Assembly: GCA_050084515.1 (NCBI GenBank)
Contig: CM114271.1
Location: 55,676,001-55,740,000, forward strand
DNA from: Blasia pusilla
Taxonomy: Eukaryota > Marchantiophyta > Marchantiopsida > Blasiales
Length of the DNA: 64,000 nt
Reading direction: 5' to 3'
Position numbers and translations under genes: made by a program. This document shows positions 33,790-44,104 of this stretch, piece after piece (the first letter of the stretch is position 1; each line of letters begins with the position of its first letter). The notes beneath the pieces were generated by a model, which saw only the letters and a list, made by a program, of their open reading frames with translations, made no database searches and was not told the DNA's origin.

Positions 33790-34180
33790 GCGTGAGCAAC
33801 CCGTCGGAAGGCGACGGGTTGCTGGCTTAGAGCAGCCCATGCTCGGCTGAGAGCAACCCGTCGGTTTCCGACGGGTTGCATCTTTCCCACATACAGGGAA
33901 AACCGCAGTGTACCTACAACCCGTCGGAACCCGACGGGTTGCAGTTGCTTTTGATTTTTCCTTGTTGATTTTGGTTTTTGGATGCAACCCGTTTGATAGC
34001 GACGGGTTGCTCTCAGGCGAGCATGGGCTGCTCTAGGCCAGCAACCCGTCGCCTTCCGACGGGTTTCTCACGGACAAAAACAACGGAGCCCGACGGGTTG
34101 TTTTTGTCCCTGACCAACCTGTCGGAAGGCGACGGGTTGGTCAGGGACAAAACAACCCGTCGGAATCCGACAGGTTGATC
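33790..34180 (+). repeat. Palindrome array in intron 3 (copy A)
   Basis: Seven to eight palindromes in 390 bases, the densest and best-preserved cluster. The copies at 33796..33822 and 33853..33879 have 11-bp arms that match perfectly. Centres are GAAGG, GTTTC or GAACC, unlike those of intron 2. The intron runs 33710..34263. Confidence 0.9.
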
Positions 34181-34771
34181 CAAAATTAGTAATTGAAAAA
34201 GTTCTCTAGGGTCAAGCCGACTTCTTTAGTTGCTGACATTGTTTCCAACGTGCTTCTTTACAGATGGACCACTCCTACGTGTACTGCTTCGTTTGGCCCG
34301 AGCACAATTTCCAGGTGTTTAGGATCCAGGATCCTATGGATCCATGCTCAGATGGGTACAGCTTAGATAGTTTGTACAATTCCCCCCCAATTATTTACAT
34401 GCAAGACAGTACCCCACTTCTGGGAGGAAGGGAAAATTGCCAGCCCTGATGCAAACGCTCATCGAGCTGTGCTCAAGGCCGGGTGACTTGGTGTTCGACT
34501 TAGTGGGACTTTCAGGGGCAAGTATCAAAGGCGCTGGCAGAGTGGCAGAACATTCTGCCTCGAGGGAAGGCAGGAACTATTTGACCTTTGCAAGGAGGAA
34601 AAGGCAGAATACGAAAGGCTCGTTGGGGCGTACAACTCTCCACCGAAGCCGAGAGCTCCGGTTCCAGACCCACCATTGGTAGTGACTCCATCGTCACTTC
34701 CAATGATTCCAAAAATCGGGAGGGCAAGGCCAAAAGTAATTTTGCAAGAGCACTCGGAGGATGATGAGTGA

Positions 34772-36553
34772 GTTCAAAGAACTCAACAACCGAGCTTGAC
34801 TGCAGCGTTTGGAGTAGGGAGTTTTTTGATGATGAGGCAAAAGATTTCATAGAATAGATCAAATGTACAGTTCCGAGCTTTTTTCGGATGATATAAAGGA
34901 GAAGATTTTTTCGATCGATGGTGGTGCTTGTAAATGTTTGCTGATCATTTTTTGTCTTTTCGAATGTGATTGTCTATGTACTCCACGGACTTCTATTTTG
35001 CAACCCGTCGGATTTCTCCTGCTTGCAACTTTCACTTTATGACCATTGCAACCCGTCGGATTTCTCCTCCTTGCAACTTTTCGCTTTTTGACCACTGCAC
35101 CCTTTTTACCACCTCCAAGCAACCTGTCTGATTCCGACAGGTTGCCTGATCGGACCCTTTCCCTGTTGGTCCAACTTAAGAGGCAGTCTGGCGGGCTTCT
35201 TCCCTTGGCACCTTCCCTCAACTCGTAAAAAAGCGGCGTAGGCTTCTTTTCTTCTCTCAGGCGTGTTGGATTCCTTCTACCTATGCGGTTGCCATAATGG
35301 TATTACGGGGACGGAGCAGATATTGATCTTTGGATGGGTGTCACATTGCGGATCGTACAAGGTATCTTTTGCCGAGGAAGGCGGTGGGACTCGAGACAGG
35401 TACATGGGACCGTTATGGTGTACCTAGGGGAGGCCAAGGCTCTCGGGTCGCCAACATTTTCGATCCCGTCTACAATCGGCCGAGGAGCCACTTGAATCGG
35501 GACATTCCTTTGGTAATGCATCACCGAGGAGAGTTAGGAGTAAATTTGTAGATGACGAGGTGAAGAAATCATAGACTAGGTGAAATCTGCATTTCGAGGT
35601 TCCTTCGGAGGCAATAAGGGCGAGATTTTTTCAACCCATAATGGATTTTGTAAAAGTTTGCTGGAATATGTTTTTGGACTTGTGGATTGTGTTCTTTTAG
35701 CTACTCGAATTACAAGTGCAACCCGTATGAATCCGACTTTTTTTTTTTGCCCTTTGCAACTTTTTAACCATTTTTCTAGGCAACTGCCGGATTCGGACAG
35801 TTGATCGCTTGAGTGATCGGACTCTATCCGGTGAGACCAACCGACGATTGTGGCGGGCTTCTTGACTTTTGGCCGTTCCCTTCATTCGTCCAACCAGTTG
35901 TAGGCTTCTTTTCTTGTCTAAGATGTGCAGGATTCCTACTACCTGTCGGATTGCCATTTCGGATTCCCAACCCGTTAGATCGTCGTGGGTGCAGGGTGGA
36001 AGAAAATCACTTCTAAAAATCTTTCCTTTCTTATGGTGAGCTTTCTTACGGGTTGGGGAGGTGCGGCTTCTCGGTTTTCGGCCTTAGGATCTGATTTGTT
36101 AACATTTCAGAAAGTTGGTCTTGAGCAGACACCATTCATAACCGACAGAAAGTTGGTTATGGGGCAATTTAGGGGAGGCCATGATGCAGGCAAAAATCCG
36201 TGCAAAAAGAGAGGTACCCATCCGGGTGGTCCTCCAACAAAAATACCAAGGGCACTGCTTTTTGTTGACCGAGACAGGGAATGTTAAGAAACTTAGGCTC
36301 ACATGGAGAGTGATGGAAAAATGTTTAGGGTGGTCTTATGATGTCTCCTTTTTTCTCGCCCCCAGGAAAGAGGAGGTTTTTTTAGGGCCAAATGTGGACC
36401 ACTAAATACTCTCTTCTAAAGATTTCCTGAATTTTAAAGCAAACAAAAATTTCAAATATGTCAAAAAGTTTTGAAGAGAGGAGGCGGATTTGGCCTTCTT
36501 TTTTTAAGAGAGACTCTCCTCTCTTACTCACTCTTCTCAGAATACCAGCCCCC
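34772..36553 (+). mobile_element. 3' flank and terminus of element A
   Basis: Non-coding. Three palindromes near 34998..35145 follow the stop codon. The rest (words such as TTGCCGAGGAAGGCGG, AACGGTCC-type and the GGTGGTCCTCCAACAAAAAT block) is repeated in the flanks of elements D (42960..41185) and B (45800..44105). The end is rich in CTCTCCTCTC and A/T runs and finishes CAGAATACCAGCCCCC at 36553. Taken as the terminal repeat because three copies share this exact edge. Confidence 0.65.
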
Positions 36554-37613
36554 GTTTCCATCCCTGATGAAGAAGTAAAGGTTCCGCATCCAGCTAAATT
36601 GCGTCCCCTCAATCGCTCTTCTGAACTCCTGATCTCTCATCCTCTAGAATGTATCGAGCGCTTCCATATCCTCTTCCGTCACCAGCGCTTGGGTTCCATG
36701 TTCATCGTAAGGGTGAACATAGAACACAGGGAAGTTGTCGACGTAGGATGCTGTCGCTGCCGATTGTTTCAGCTTTGCAATATCCTCCTTCGACTGAATT
36801 TTGCGGACGTACTCCATTGTCAGCAATCGGCAAAGTGGAATTCTTGGGGCGTTTTGGTCCTCCATCCGTGCCATCTGCTTAACAACTTGCCATAATGGGG
36901 ACCACGTCAATAAACTACATTGTTTTGCCAATGAATTGCATCATGGGCCTTCACAGAACTCAAAGGTTTCTTGCCCGCTCAAAGATTGGGTCGGTGTCTT
37001 GGCCCGCCAACTGCTCTGGGACAGCAGCTGGCAAGTCCACGGGAAACTCATCAATCCGATAAAGGTCGATTTCTTTGGCTGGGCTCAAAGATGAGGAAGA
37101 CTGTTCTCCTACTTCTTCAGAGATGTCCACCATCTCCACACTTGCTGTCCTCATGACCTCATCGTCCGTCACTTGAACTTCGGCCGTTTCCTCAGCCAAT
37201 TTTATATTCATGGTGTCCATAGACTTCATCTGGGACATTTCTTGCATCTCAACACTCTCTGTTGGACGGACAGGTCTTTCTTCAATGCCAATCGCTTTTT
37301 CCCTTCGAGCTTTTGCCAATTATGCTCTCCTCACCGACGTGTCCAGACGCTTTTTCTCACGTTTCTCATTGGCGACTCTTTTCTTCAAGGCCTTTGATGC
37401 CTCACCCTTGGCCTTTTGTTTGTCGAGCGCCTCCACAACACGTTTTGCAAGAAGCTCCTGCCTGTGCATATCTGCTTCCCTTTCCCGCTCCTCTATCTCT
37501 TGCTACCTTATCTCATTGGCCGAACGAGGCCCTAGAGATGGTGACGCAGGAGTCCTCATGGGCTTGGGAGTGATGCTCCCTACCTTGCTTGCTTGCGTTT
37601 TTTTACTTGTCAT
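36554..37613 (-). pseudogene. ParB-like / methyltransferase-like gene, copy C (exons 1 and 2 only)
   Basis: The start codon is at 37613 (MTSKKTQA). Exon 1 (36975..37613) has the same coiled coil and acidic tail as copy A, with a stop near 37506. Exon 2 runs 36874 down to 36554, with IPLCRLLTMEYVRKIQ, YVHPYDEHGTQALVTEED and FFIRDGN, and is cut within the DGNHR box exactly where element A ends. One stop (F*RMRD) lies near 36646. The donor after exon 1 reads CGG|GCAAGA, a GC donor in place of GT in copies A and B. It is divergent to transposase copy 3, whose ATG is 1480 bases away, repeating the arrangement of copy A. Confidence 0.7.
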
Positions 37614-37656
37614 GGTTCCCGTCAATGCTTCCTCCTCGACAGTCAAGACTCTTCCT

Positions 37657-37818
37657 GTGCACGAACATTCCTTCGAATGGTCTTGCGATGAATCGCCGTG
37701 GCCCTAGATCGTGCACGAAAATTCCCTCGAATGGTCTCGCGATGAATCGCCGTGAGCCTAGACTATGTACAAAAATTCCCTCGAATGGTCTCGCGATGAA
37801 TCGTTGTGACCCTAGACC
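37657..37818 (+). repeat. 54-bp tandem repeat, three units, upstream of gene copy C
   Basis: Units begin at 37657, 37711 and 37765 and share ATTCCCTCGAATGGTCTCGC followed by GATGAATCG. They lie 44 to 205 bases upstream of the start codon of copy C on the minus strand, so they occupy its 5' leader or core promoter. Copy A has related CGA-rich but unordered words at 29450..29560. Confidence 0.85.
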
Positions 37819-38039
37819 GCCATGACCGTTTTGTGATGAAGCGTCCTCACCCTCCTCACTCCCATTGGTATCTCGTCAGCTGCTGCGCGGAAGAGCACAT
37901 GAAATCGCAAAACAAAAAACAGAAATGAGCGAAACCTCGGCTATTTATACTTTTTGAGCCGTTGAGTTGACCGTTGGGTCGCATCGTCGTACCGACGGCG
38001 ACGTGTTGGTCGTTACGGAACTTTGGACGTGGGAACCCG

Positions 38040-38905
38040 GCCAACCCGACAGTCTCCGACGGGTTGCACACTTCCCACCTCTTGGGGATGCAAGGCAAGT
38101 TGCCCAAGAAACTTGTCTGAGACCCATGGGTTGCACGCATCCATCCTCCTCGGGTAACACGCCGAGCTACCTTGGCAACCCGTTGGAGACCGACAGGATG
38201 CACGCCTCCCCCGTCTTGGGGTAACAACGCGAGGTACCCGCGCAACCCGTTGGAGACCGGCGGGTTGCACGCTTCCCTCATCTTGGGATAACAAGGCGAG
38301 GTACCCGCACACCCGTCGGAGGCCGACGGGTTGCACACTTCCTTCATGTTGGCGTTCCAAGGCGAGATACCCGCGCAACCCGTCGGAGGTCGATGGGTTG
38401 CACGCTTCCCTCATCTTGGGGTTACAAGGAGAGGTACTCGGGCAACCCGTCGGATACAGACAGGTTGCATGCTTTTCTCTCCCTCAGGTAACAATGCGAC
38501 AAAGCATAGTTCCGAGGCAACCCGTTGCCCTCCGACGGGTTACAAGGTCTACCCGGAGTTGGACACTTCCCAACATACAGCAAAACTGCACTCACAGTTT
38601 GCAAGGTTAATTGAATAAGAGAAATTGACGCAAGATGCAAAAGGGAAAGCAAGGTTAGGTACCTTTGGATCCTGTAATAGTCCCCAACTGGTTGCCGTAG
38701 CAAATCCATGCGATGTCTCATGTTTGATGCTAGTAATCTCGACTCAAATCATATTGGTCAGACAAGAAGGGGGTACCAACCCAACGGACTCCGACGGGTT
38801 GCAACTCGCATTGGGACACTAATAGAAAATGGAACTCCGAGCTTTGCAACCCACGTGTCTGATTCCCAAATTCTGCAACCCATCGGACTCCGACAAGTTC
38901 CAACA
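38040..38905 (+). repeat. Palindrome array in the intergenic region between the divergent genes (copy C / transposase copy 3)
   Basis: About ten palindromes. Eight are spaced about 60 bases at 38040..38560, several with centre GGAGACC or GGTCTCC as in the copy A intergenic region. Two more lie at about 38780 and 38873 with centre GGACTCC. Confidence 0.85.
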
Positions 38906-39092
38906 AGATTGAATCCATTCCGTCAGACAATCTCACCTACCAAATAGCATCTTGTCAGTCAAATTCTGTCAGGAGAATCTGAGTCACTATTCACTATAAA
39001 TTAAACATTTTCAAACATTTTCATTCACATTTTCATTCCTATTCTCATTCTTATTCTTAATCTCAGTCTCCTCCCGATGGAATCTTTTGGGA

Positions 39093-41178
39093 ATGGATAC
39101 TTATGTGAAGTTCACTTGTGGCAATCATCTAGCGGCCCTTCCTCAATTAGAAATAGTTCGACCGCAAGCTCGTGAGTCTTTCATACCAGTGGATGAAAAT
39201 GTTCTCTCAATTCAATTTCTTCTCCAAATTGGAACCATCTTTGTGTCCAAGGATGTTAGGATGGACGGTATGGAGGACATAATAGGTGAGACAGTCCAGC
39301 TAGTGATTGCAGACCGTAAAGTACGGAATCTCCTACCTCTAGCAAATGGTCAATACAGAGTTTACGGCTTGCCTCAGAATTCCTCTGTTTCCCAAGTAGA
39401 CGGTCGAGAATTTCCTAGTGCACTGAGCTCTACGTTTGCAACTCCGAGCTCAGGAGATCTCGCATCGACTCCAACTTCACACGTTCGTAACAATGTTGTA
39501 CTTCCTGAAGATATTCCGGATGTCGTCAACCTCAGTGAATCTGTCGGACACCAATCAGGCCCTCTGTCCGCCCACTCGTTCCTCTTGCGAGTATCAGGCA
39601 ATAGTTTGCTATCGTCTCTGCCCTTTAAAATGTTCAAGCACATTCTTGTCGATGAGCTGCCGCCCACGTACGATGGTAATTGCATTTTTGAGTTGCCTCC
39701 ACTTGCTGCTCTTGCTCAAAAGAAAGATTGAGGACGCTTGAAGGGTATGGACAGAAAGTTTGATTGTCATCGATGGTACAGGCTTCAACGGACTAGCGCT
39801 TCAATTCCACATGGTCCTTGGATTGTCTCCCGCCGCCAATGCGTTGGAGCCTTGGAGTGTAGAAGTCCAACATGCCCGTATCTAGAGCGCAAGGGACGAG
39901 TCAATACGTCGCAATTCCCCCCCAAGAATGCAGAAACTCCATATGAGGTCAGTGCGACCATACCGCCGGGAGGCCATCAATGTTCTCATTGTCAGGCATC
40001 ACCTTTCTGCGTTGGAGCGTGTCCTGCATACATATTTTTCATTGTCCACGACTTCAGTTCTACGTCAGAGTACACAAGGCTGGCAGTTCATGTTGGCTCC
40101 CACACTCATCCTGTGATCGGTGCAATTCAGAGACACATCAAGGAGGATGTGGCAAAGAAAGTGGCCGAGGTCTATAGAAACTCTCCGGGATCAAAGCCCG
40201 AAGTGATCAAGTTAACAACAATATCACAAATTTGTGAACAACTGCTTGGAATCCTTGGGCAGGGCGAGATCATGGCTGTTGAGGAGAAACAACTCTGGGC
40301 GCATTTTCTCGCTGATCCTGAATGAATCCGGAATTTGCTGCGTCAAATACGGGTACTGGATGGAAAGACGGCCGAAATCGATGCCATTGCCAGAATCAAG
40401 GCCAACTTCAGATTTCCATTCATTCAGAGAGGGCAGTTCATGGGCTAGGGAGGCGAAGGATCCAGGGCTTATGTCTTCAAAATGTCAACTACAGGAGTTT
40501 CGAGTGGCCTCGATCTTATAGATTGAATGAGGGAAGGGGAAGATCTTTACGGCAGTTGGGTAAGCTTTGATATTTGCTACAAAGTGCTGAATGGATGGTT
40601 GACCATGGGTGCTCATGGTTATGACAATGTGGAGAAGGGACTCAAAACTATATTTGTCTATGAAGTAAAAGTAGAAGACGTTGGCAGTTTCAAGATGTGT
40701 TGGTTACTCTTATTGGAGGTGGTGAAGGAAAACAAAAGGCCACCTCCCGAAATTTATGGGTTCATGGCGGACAATGCACAACCTGGGTGAATTGCTATCA
40801 GGGAAGTGTTTTGGGGTGGAGAGGTTCAACCGGAGAGGGAAAGGTCGGATGCTTTCCATTGGCAACAATCTGTGACCCGGTACACCAAATCTTGCATCAA
40901 GGAGAATAAGAGGACAGAGCATGTCACTCTACTCCAACGCTACAAGGACGGCAAAACCTTGAAACAGGCCATGGAATGCCAAGAAGAACTTCATGGGTGG
41001 TGGAGGAAGCATACGATTGAGGGGAAGTACAAAGAGTTGTGCTCTTGGCTGAGTTGGTGGACTGTACGAATGAGACAATTGGGAAACTTCATGCGGCAGG
41101 TGACTTCACTATTTCGTCTTGTCGAGCTCACGCTGAGAATTGTTTGAAAAGTTGCAGCTCAAGTTGAGAAGCGTGGGC
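39093..41178 (+). pseudogene. DDE/SWIM transposase, copy 3 (3' truncated by element D)
   Basis: Starts at the ATG at 39093, after a conserved TATA-like leader (about 38988) and an ATTCTCATTC-type microsatellite. The first 212 codons are open (MDTYVKFTCGNHLAALP through FKHILVDELPPTYDGN to LAALAQKKD), giving the best view of the N-terminus. It continues as the Cys-rich finger (CVGALECRSPTCPYLE, CSHCQASPFCVGAC), HVGSHTHPVIGAIQRHIKED, the DDE-like core (SFDICYKVLNGWLTMG, IYGFMADNAQ) and HWQQSVTRYTK, HGWWRKH, LSWWT. In-frame stops are near 39729, 40324, 40447, 40526 and 40788; two correspond to C-to-T changes relative to copies 1 and 2. The sequence switches to the terminus of element D at about 41180, before the intron and SWIM exon. 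Confidence 0.65.
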
Positions 41179-43045
41179 ACAAGGGGGGGCTGGTATTCTG
41201 GTAGGAGAGAGTAAGAGAGGAGAGGAAGAGAGGAAGAGAGGAGAGTCTCTCTTAAAAAAAAAGGGCCAAATCCGCCTCCTCTCTTCAAAAGTTTATGACA
41301 TATTTGAAATTTTTGTTTGCTTTCAAATTCATGAAATCTTTAGAAGAGAGTAGGTAGTGGTCCACATTTGGCCCTAAAAAAACCTCCTTTTTCCTTGGGG
41401 CGAAAAAAAAGTAGACATCATAAGACCACTACAAACATTTTTCCATCACTCTCCATGTGAGCCTAAGTTTCTTAACATTACCAGTCTCGGTCTACAAAAA
41501 ACAGTGCCCATGGTTATTTTTGTTGGAGGACCACCCGGATGCCAACCTCTCTTTTTGCAGGGATTGTTGCCTGCATCATGGCCTCCCCTGAATTGCCCCA
41601 TAACCAACTTTCTGTTGGTTATGAATGGTGTCTGCTCAAGACCAACTTTGTGAAATGTGAACACATGAGAGGATAATTGAACCAAAAGATTGTTAGCTGT
41701 TTGGAGTAAAGAGGAACTGATGTCCCTTCATTCAGATCCTAAAGTTGAGAAACCGAGAAGCTGCACCCCTCCCAACCCGTAAGAAAGCTCACCATAAGAA
41801 AGGAAAGATTTTTAGAAGTGATTTTCTTCCACCTTGCACCCACGACAATCTAACAGGTTGGGAATCCGAAATGGCAATCCGATAGGTAGTAGGAATCTTG
41901 CACATCTTAGACAAGAAAAGAAGCTTACAACTTGTTTGACGAATGTAGGGGAACGAGCCAAAAGTTGCGAAGCCCGCCACAATGCGTCAGAAGTTGGTCT
42001 CACAGGGAAAGAGTCCGATCACTCAGCGGTCAATCTGCCGAACCGACTGACTTGCCCGAAATGGTTAAAAAGTTGCAAGTGGGCAAAAAGCAAAAAGTTG
42101 CAACCCGTCGGAATCATACGGGTTCCAAAATAAACGTTCTGAGTAGCTAAAAGAACACAATCCAGAAGTCCAAAAAAATATTCCAACAAACTCTTACAAA
42201 CACCATTATGGGTTGAAAAAATCTCATCCTTTATTACCTCCGAAGGAACCTCGGAAATGTACATTTGACCTAGTCTATGATTTCTTCAACCTCGTCATCT
42301 ACAAATTTACTCCTAACTCTCCTCGATGACACTACAGAAGGAATGTCCTAGGATATAAGTGGCTCCTCTGGCCGATTGTAGACGGGGATCGAAAATGTTG
42401 GCGAATTCGAGAGCCTTGGCCCCCCCCCTAGGTACACCATAACGGTCCCATGTAACCTGATTTGAGTCCCACCGCCTTCCTCGGCAGTATATGTGTACGC
42501 TCTGCAATGTGACACCCATCCAATATCAATATGTGCTCCGTCCTTGGAAATACCATGATGGCAATCCCACAGGTAGTAGGAATCCAACACGTCTGAGAGA
42601 AGAGAAGAAGCCTACGCTTTGTTTGAAGATACTAGGGGAAGGTGCCAAAGTGAAGAAGCCCTCTAGAATGCCTCTAAAGTTGGACCAACAGGGAAAGAGT
42701 CCGATCACTCACGCCGCCAACCTATCGGAATCCGACAGGTTGCCTGGAAGTGGTTAAAAAGGTGCAGTGGTCAAAAACTGAAAAGTTGCAAGCCATGGAA
42801 ATCCGACGGGTTGCAAAATAGAAGTCCTCGGAGTACATAGACAATCACATTCGAAAAGACATAAAAGATATTCTGCAAACTTTTAGAAACACCACCATCG
42901 TTCGAAAAAATCTTGTCCTTTATTACATCCGAAAGAAGCTCGGAACTGTACATTTGATCTATTCTATGAATTCTTTTGCCCTCATCATCAAATAAATCCC
43001 TACTCCAAACGCTGCAGTCAAGCTGGGTCCTTGAGTTCTTTGAAC

Positions 43046-44104
43046 TCACTCGTCATCGTCCGATAGCTCTTGCAAAATTACTGTCGGCCTTGCCCTCCCA
43101 ATTTTTGGAATCGTGGGAAGTGACGATGGTGTCACTACCAATGGTGGGTCTGGAACCGGAGCTCTCGGCTTCAGAGGAGAGTTGTACGCCCCAACTAGCC
43201 TGTCGTAATCTGCCTTTGCCTCCTTGCAAAGGTCAAACAGTTGCTGACTTCCCTCAAGGCAGAGAATGTTCTTGCCACTATGCCTGACGCCTCTGATACT
43301 CGCCCCTGAAAGGCCCACTAAGACGAACACCAGGTCACCCGGTCTTGAGCAGAGCTCGATGAGCGTTTGCATCAGGGCTGGCAACTTTTCTCTTCCTCCA
43401 AGTAAGGGGGTACCGTCTTGCATGTAAATTCCCGAGGGGGAATTGTATAAACTATCTAAGCTGTACTAATCTTAGCGTGGATCCACAGGATCTTAAAAAC
43501 CTGGAAGTTGTGCTCGGGCCGAACAAAGCAGTAAAGAAAAAATAGACGGGTTGCATCTTTCCGGAAACACAGGGAAAAAGCATTAGCACCTGCAACCCGT
43601 CTGGTTCCGACGGGTTGCAGGTGGTAATGCGTTTTCCCTGTGTTTTGGAATGATGCAACCTTTCGGAAAGCGACGGGTTGCTCTCAGCCAACCATGGGCT
43701 GCTCTAAGCCAGCAACCTGTCGCCTTCCGACGGGTTGCTCATGGACAAAAAACAATCCATCAGAGAAATACAATCTGGAGACAGGAATAGAGCCTTACCC
43801 AAATTTGACTCGTCGCGGATCGGAGTGGGTACTCGTTCTTGATGATCCACGATTGCGCCGTCGTCCACTTCAGCGACCTCTTGACGCACTGGAGGTTGAA
43901 AAGCTTGTTCTCGCTCCCTCCAGTCAAAACTAAGAAACAGCCCCTGTCACTGAGATAAGCGTCTGCAAAGGAAAACAGGAGTGCGATCTGGTCATAAGAA
44001 AGGGGGACATTCCAGTTTGGGACCCCGTCCGACGGATTCTCGTCCCACAAGCGCAACCCCGAGGGCAAATCAGCGACCAAGAGATCCACCGCCACCTCTT
44101 CGAC
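43046..44104 (-). pseudogene. ParB-like / methyltransferase-like gene, fragment D (end of exon 3 and exon 4)
   Basis: The exon 3 end (44104..43799) reads AVDLLVADLPSGLRLW, then YDQIALLFSFADAYLSDRG, keeping the DLPS tetrapeptide. Exon 4 (about 43533..43046) is the only copy with an intact reading through GGREKLPALMQTLIELCSRP and GDLVFVLVGLSGASI to SDDDE and the stop, but its first about 25 codons and the acceptor were lost in a deletion joining the intron to the exon. Between them (43540..43745) lies intron 3 with three to four palindromes. The Lys-Leu-Pro before the helix corresponds to motif X (KP) of beta-class methyltransferases. Confidence 0.7.
43540..43745 (+). repeat. Palindromes in intron 3 of fragment D
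   Basis: Three clear copies: about 43590..43617 (centre GGTTC), about 43654..43681 and about 43710..43738 (centre CCTTC), plus a half site near 43545. Two of the centres match those in intron 3 of copy A. Confidence 0.8.

Larger units (their letters stand above)
29593..34771 (+). pseudogene. ParB-like / N4-N6 DNA methyltransferase-like gene, copy A (four exons)
   Basis: Exons inferred from frame and splice sites: 29593..30222, about 30324..30779, 31697..33709, 34264..34771. Exon 1 (210 codons) is a charged coiled coil (EIEEREREAEMH, KKRIADEKREKKRLDASVR) and an acidic tail. Exon 2 has FFIWDGNHRFMAW, matching the ParB/sulfiredoxin DG-HR box. Exon 3 is a long helical region, then VDLLIADLPSGLRLW (DLPS at 33437..33448), in the place of motif IV (DPPY) of N4/N6 methyltransferases. 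Exon 4 has PGDLVFDLVGLSGASI, aligning with motif I (DPFxGSGTT). Order IV then I is the beta class. ParB-methyltransferase fusions are known in phages and bacteria. Breaks: 2-nt deletion and TGA in exon 2, several shifts around 31960..32250, stops near 32600 and 33550, 1-nt deletion in exon 4. Catalytic tetrapeptide and glycine box are altered in all copies, so the intact protein may bind rather than methylate. Confidence 0.7.
26605..36553. mobile_element. Large DNA transposon, copy A: divergent transposase and methyltransferase-like genes
   Basis: Left to right it holds a truncated transposase gene (26605..28445, minus), a palindrome-rich intergenic region, the methyltransferase-like gene (29593..34771, plus), and a 3' flank ending at 36553 in CAGAATACCAGCCCCC. 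The same flank and end (read as GGGGGCTGGTATTCTG) occur at 41185 and 44105, so this is taken as the element terminus. The left terminus is missing because similarity to the other transposase copies stops at about 26605. The right end abuts exon 2 of another copy (C) in mid-codon, so A appears to have inserted into C. Both genes carry stops or frameshifts, so the copy is not autonomous now. Confidence 0.7.
41185..44104 (-). mobile_element. Large DNA transposon, fragment D
   Basis: Begins at the terminal sequence GGGGGCTGGTATTCTG (41185 onward) next to transposase copy 3, runs through the shared 3' flank (to about 43045), then the last exon and part of the third exon of the methyltransferase-like gene on the minus strand. 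It is broken at 44104/44105 by the terminus of element B, inside exon 3. The two junctions suggest D inserted into the transposase copy 3 element and B inserted into D, but the far flanks needed to confirm it are missing. Confidence 0.6.

Noticed and set aside
8030-34180. CRISPR array suggested by regularly spaced short repeats
   Set aside because: The repeats are palindromic, diverged, unevenly spaced and in introns of a eukaryotic transposon. There are no cas genes and spacers are not uniform in length.
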